Below, one piece after another: positions 60,765 through 64,000 of a DNA stretch of 64,000 nucleotides. Position 1 is the stretch's first letter; every line of letters begins with the position of its first letter. A program made the translations under genes and the position numbers. Source of the stretch: Draconibacterium sp. Lineage in GTDB: Bacteria > Bacteroidota > Bacteroidia > Bacteroidales > Prolixibacteraceae. The notes beneath the pieces were generated by a model. That model saw only the letters and a program-made list of their open reading frames with translations. It ran no database searches and was not told where the DNA came from. The stretch covers positions 29,795 through 93,794 of the forward strand of contig JADIYN010000015.1 in NCBI GenBank assembly GCA_016705335.1, written 5' to 3'.

Positions 60765-62256
60765 CTATTCTTCATACCAATTCTTGCTTCTTTCCACTGC
60801 TTTCTTCCAACCTTTAATTACTTTTTTAATCTGAGTTGTATCTGATACCGGATTGAAAGTTTTATCAACCTGCCACTGTTGTTTTATGTCGTCAATATTT
60901 TCCCAAAATCCGACTGCCAATCCGGCGAGGTAGGCAGCACCAAGCGCTGTTGTTTCTGTAACTTTAGGCCTGACAACTTTTGTTTGAATGGCATCAGCCT
61001 GTATTTGCATCAGAAGGTTGTTTACTGCTGCGCCGCCATCAACACGCAATTCGTTTAATTCTATTCCTGAATCTTCAACCATAATTTCAATTACTTCCAT
61101 CGAGCGGAAAGCAATTGCTTCGAGTGCTGCCCTTGCAATATGTGCTTTTCCGGTTCCCCTGCGCAAACCTATTATCGCACCGGTGGCATACTGATCCCAG
61201 TGTGGCGCTCCAAGTCCAACAAATCCCTGTACAAATGAAACCCCATCACTTGTTTCAACCTGATTTGCCAAAGCTTCAATCTCAGCAGATGATTTAATTA
61301 TCCCCAGTTGATCGCGCAACCATTGAACGACAGCACCACCAATAAAAATACTTCCTTCGATTGCATAAGTAACATCTTCGCCAATCTGCCAGCCAATTGT
61401 AGTCAGCAATTTATGTTTTGAAACAATGGGTTTACTCCCTGTATTCATCACAACAAAACAACCGGTTCCGTATGTGTTTTTAACCATACCCTGTTTAATA
61501 CACATTTGACCAAACAGTGCCGCCTGCTGATCGCCTGCAACACCTGCAATTGGGATTTCAGTTTCAAAAAATCCGGAGTCGGTAACTCCATAAAACTCAC
61601 TGCTGGGTTTTACTTCTGGCAGAATTTCAACAGGAATATCAAATAATGCAAGCAGTTCAGTATCCCATTTCAATGAATGAATATTGTAAATTAAAGTTCG
61701 GCTGGCGTTGCTAACATCCGAAATATGAAGCTTCCCTTTGGTTAGTTTCCAAATGAGCCAGGTATCCACTGTACCGAAAGCCAGTTTCCCGGCTTTTGCG
61801 AGTTCGCGTGCTCCTGAAACATTGTCGAGAATCCATTTGATTTTTGTTCCTGAAAAATAAGCGTCAACAACCAATCCGGTTTTGTCAGCTACCATTTTTT
61901 CAAGACCTTTTTCTTTTAGTTCATCACAAAAACCTGCAGTGCGCCGATCCTGCCAAACAATGGCATTATATATGGGTTCGGCGGTTTCGCGGTTCCATAC
62001 AATTGTTGTTTCGCGTTGATTTGTAATCCCAATTCCGGCAATCTGACCGGCAGAAATACCCACATTCTGAATTACTTCGTGGGCAACTTTTAACTGGGTT
62101 TGCCAAATGGTTTCGGGATTGTGTTCAACCCAACCCGATTGCGGGTAAATTTGTTCAATTCCTGTTGGCACTTGCCACAATTTCGCCTGAATGATTAAAC
62201 AGGATTGCCCTGTTACTTGTGGTTCCGGCATCGAGTGAAAGGATATATTTTTGCAT
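60765..62256 (-). CDS. glpK: Glycerol kinase, one frameshift near the start
   Basis: Phosphorylates glycerol after GlpF uptake. From the ATG at 62256 the N-terminus reads ILSLDAGTTSNRAILFNHSG, then a break near 62165 leads into YPQSGWVEHNPETIW and the rest of the protein. Other motifs: GIGITNQRETTIVWNRETAE, GVAGDQQAALFGQ, KNTYGTGCFVVMNTG and LRVDGGAAVNNLLMQ. About 497 residues, normal for GlpK. First gene of the minus-strand glp run and divergent from gpsA. Confidence 0.96.
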
Positions 62257-62312
62257 AAGTTTCGGTTTTAAAATGAAACCTGAATTTACGATAATTTTTT
62301 GTTAACCTGCAA

Positions 62313-62320
62313 TATCTTTG
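62313..62320 (+). promoter_or_regulatory. -7 promoter box (TATCTTTG) of gpsA
   Basis: Exact TANNTTTG match in the glpK/gpsA divergent region. It overlaps the first codon of a longer possible frame starting at 62318, supporting the ATG at 62408 as the real start. Confidence 0.6.
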
Positions 62321-62407
62321 AATTCTTATAAAATGGGTTTTTCGGTTTCTCGGTCAATTGTGACAAACAGAAAAAAACTTATAATTTTACAGGTTGAAAA
62401 TACAGAC

Positions 62408-63400
62408 ATGAATATAAAAACAAACAAAGTTGCAGTTATCGGAAGTGGAAGTTGGGCAACTGCTTTAGCCAAAATGCTGCTCGAAAATGTGCCGCATATC
62501 AATTGGTTTTTACGTAAACCTGAAACTATTGAAGATTTTGTGAAATATGGACGAAACCCGCGTTACCTGCAAAATGTTGAATTTGATACTAATCGCATCA
62601 GCTTTTATAATGATATTGATTTAATTACCGCAGATTCGGATATTTTAGTCCTTGCTATTCCATCGGCATATTTGCCAACAGTTCTTGGAAATGCAAAACC
62701 GATATCAGCAAAAAAATATATCCTTTCGGGTATAAAAGGAATTATTGCCGAAGAAAACCTGCTGATTGTACAATACCTGAACAAACATTTTAATATTCCG
62801 CTTGAAAACTTAGGTGTTATTGCTGGTCCATGTCATGCTGAAGAAGTTGCACTTGAACGGCTTTCGTACCTGACTGTGGCGTGTCTTGATGAAGAAAAAG
62901 CAAATACTTTTGCAAGTTTAATTCAATGCGACTATATAAAAACGTCTGTTTCAGACGATATATGGGGAACCGAATATGCATCGGTTTTAAAAAATATTAT
63001 TGCAATTGCATCGGGCATTTGCCATGGTTTGCGATATGGCGACAATTTTCAGGCTGTGTTAATTTCCAATGCAATTCAGGAAATTAAACGTTTTGTAGAT
63101 ACAGTTCACCCAATTACACGCGATATAAAAAGTTCAGCATATTTGGGCGACCTGCTTGTAACGGCTTATTCACAATTTAGCCGAAACCGGACTTTTGGTA
63201 CTATGATCGGCAAAGGTTACCCAGTAAAAGCTGCTCGTCTCGAATTGAATATGATTGCCGAAGGCTATTATTCATCAAAAAGTATATTCGAAATAAATAA
63301 AAACTACAATGTTGATATGCCAATTGCTGAGGCGGTTTATCAAATTGCACGAAAACAAATCTCCAAAAAGAGATTGCCAAGCTTAGCGAAAGTTAGTTAA
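62408..63400 (+). CDS. gpsA: NAD(P)-dependent glycerol-3-phosphate dehydrogenase
   Basis: Makes glycerol-3-phosphate from DHAP for phospholipid synthesis. The 330-residue protein starts VAVIGSGSWATALAKML (Rossmann motif; Ala replaces the usual Gly at the sixth position), with GVIAGPCHAEEVA, the catalytic Lys in SVLKNIIAIASGICHGL and YLGDLLVTAYSQFSRNRTFG. Opposite in direction to the catabolic glp genes, so glycerol synthesis and use genes are back to back. Intact. Confidence 0.95.
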   Translation: MNIKTNKVAVIGSGSWATALAKMLLENVPHINWFLRKPETIEDFVKYGRNPRYLQNVEFDTNRISFYNDIDLITADSDILVLAIPSAYLPTVLGNAKPISAKKYILSGIKGIIAEENLLIVQYLNKHFNIPLENLGVIAGPCHAEEVALERLSYLTVACLDEEKANTFASLIQCDYIKTSVSDDIWGTEYASVLKNIIAIASGICHGLRYGDNFQAVLISNAIQEIKRFVDTVHPITRDIKSSAYLGDLLVTAYSQFSRNRTFGTMIGKGYPVKAARLELNMIAEGYYSSKSIFEINKNYNVDMPIAEAVYQIARKQISKKRLPSLAKVS

Positions 63401-63407
63401 ATTCTTT

Positions 63408-63415
63408 TATTTTTG
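63408..63415 (+). promoter_or_regulatory. -7 promoter box (TATTTTTG)
   Basis: Exact TANNTTTG match 24 bases before the ATG at 63440. Confidence 0.5.
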
Positions 63416-63439
63416 GTAGAATTCTAATCTGCCAACCTT

Positions 63440-64000
63440 ATGGATCCGGAACAAAATAAAACATCTGGAAAACATTCTCATAAAAGGATTTTTACTATCG
63501 GTTTTTGTGGGGATTGTAACTATTTTTATCATTTCGGGCATTTCATCTACAAAAATTTTAACAGGCTACTTTCAGAAGCGCTGATGAAAAGTTTTAACTC
63601 AAGCATTGTTTCCGATGTTTACGATCTTGAATTCAGTGATTTGAGTGTCAATTTTTCATTGGGAAATATCAGGGTTAAGAATGTGGAAATACTTCCTAAA
63701 AAAGTACTACCGAAAATTATATACTATCAATAGTACTTGGAATCAAGAACCAAAGAAATTTCACAAACGTTGAAATAAAAACCCTTTTAAAGCAAAATAA
63801 ATTGAAACTGGAACGGATTAACATCGAAAACCCCGAAGTTTTAATTACAGTTGCCGGTAAAATACCGATTTTCTTACCGTTTAATGAATCGAAAGTCGAA
63901 CAAGATTCAGTTACGCAATCCAGTAAAAGTGCTATAAATGCATATTCTTTGGAAAATTTTAATTTGACGGATGCATCGGCACTTTGTGGATTTAGCAAGG
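63440..64000 (+). CDS. AsmA/DUF748-like membrane-anchored protein, frameshifted and cut by the window end
   Basis: Begins MDPEQNKTSGKHSHK, then in another frame a membrane helix (LLSVFVGIVTIFIISGIS, about 63493-63546), then ALMKSFNSSIVSDVYDLEFSDLSVNFSLGNIRVKNVEI, and in a third frame from about 63725 TNVEIKTLLKQNKLKLERIN to the window end. The pattern of beta-strand repeats (INIENPEVLITVAGK) fits AsmA/DUF748 bridge-like proteins that carry lipids across the periplasm. The 3' part is outside the window. Breaks look like read errors. Confidence 0.65.

Noticed and set aside
1..64000. Alternative genetic code with a reassigned stop codon
   Set aside because: Intact genes end at TAA, TAG and TGA at family-typical lengths, and the broken genes change frame rather than reading through one stop type.
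1..64000. CRISPR array, tRNA or rRNA gene, prophage or intact insertion sequence
   Set aside because: No regular spaced repeats, cloverleaf-like segments, rRNA blocks, integrase or transposase motifs were found by eye on either strand.

Overview
The window comes from a member of the phylum Bacteroidota, most likely order Marinilabiliales/Bacteroidales and possibly near Prolixibacteraceae; the family-level placement is a guess from gene content. The DNA is AT-rich. It carries TANNTTTG-type -7 promoter boxes, a SusC/SusD-type outer-membrane pair, a secreted enzyme with a type IX secretion (Por) C-terminal domain, 160-residue-type cytidine deaminase, and the coaX - outer-membrane protein - TPR - lptC - CorC/GldE - PPIase gene order seen in this phylum. 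No rRNA, tRNA, CRISPR array, prophage or intact insertion sequence was seen.

Layout. 1-7000: end of purH, then the rod-shape operon mreB-mreC-mreD-mrdA-rodA. 7000-12100: AcpH-like phosphodiesterase, PfkB sugar kinase, DUF1338 protein, PPK2 and an ATP-grasp-like protein. 12471-15661: heavily damaged susC/susD pair. 15869-21425 (minus): efflux locus with two HlyD-type adaptors, a MacB-type permease and a TolC protein, divergent from an ECF sigma factor and a small membrane protein (21886-22816). 22895-28761: glucosaminidase, cytidine deaminase, RluA-type pseudouridine synthase, panB, an unknown barrel-like protein and a NagX-like acyltransferase. 28961-34426: a degraded surface protein, dnaK, a small Tat-signal protein and a T9SS-exported sugar dehydrogenase. 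34499-40556: an unknown secreted protein divergent from a histidine kinase/response regulator pair, then a Tat-exported TIM-barrel protein, a broken small surface protein, a MazG-like protein and a GreA/GreB-fold protein. 40723-46220: RND efflux operon (adaptor, AcrB-type pump, TolC). 46235-56948: cupin, nadB, nadC, coaX, then the envelope-biogenesis run. 57032-62256 (minus): glpK-glpD-glpF-serine hydrolase, divergent from gpsA (62408-63400). The window ends inside an AsmA/DUF748-like gene.

How the genes work together. Most of the window is housekeeping: cell elongation (mre/mrd/rodA), LPS and outer-membrane assembly (lptC, PPIase), NAD and CoA synthesis (nadB, nadC, coaX, panB), and glycerol metabolism (glpF uptake, glpK phosphorylation, glpD oxidation, gpsA reduction). 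Around these sit accessory envelope functions: two efflux systems, SusCD, a two-component system and an ECF sigma factor.

Sequence quality dominates interpretation. About half the genes are split by frameshifts. Where I reconstructed the junction, most are loss of one base from a short homopolymer, usually A or T, and joining the frames restores a normal family member. Three low-complexity patches (about 7070-7150, 14560-14705 and 21697-21825) do not look like native sequence. I therefore treat most broken genes as intact genes with read errors; susC/susD and the genes at 28961 and 39169 are too damaged to decide. I found no convincing new defence or mobile system. The best leads are the ECF sigma/small membrane protein beside an efflux operon lacking an ATPase, and the unknown secreted protein divergent from the histidine kinase.
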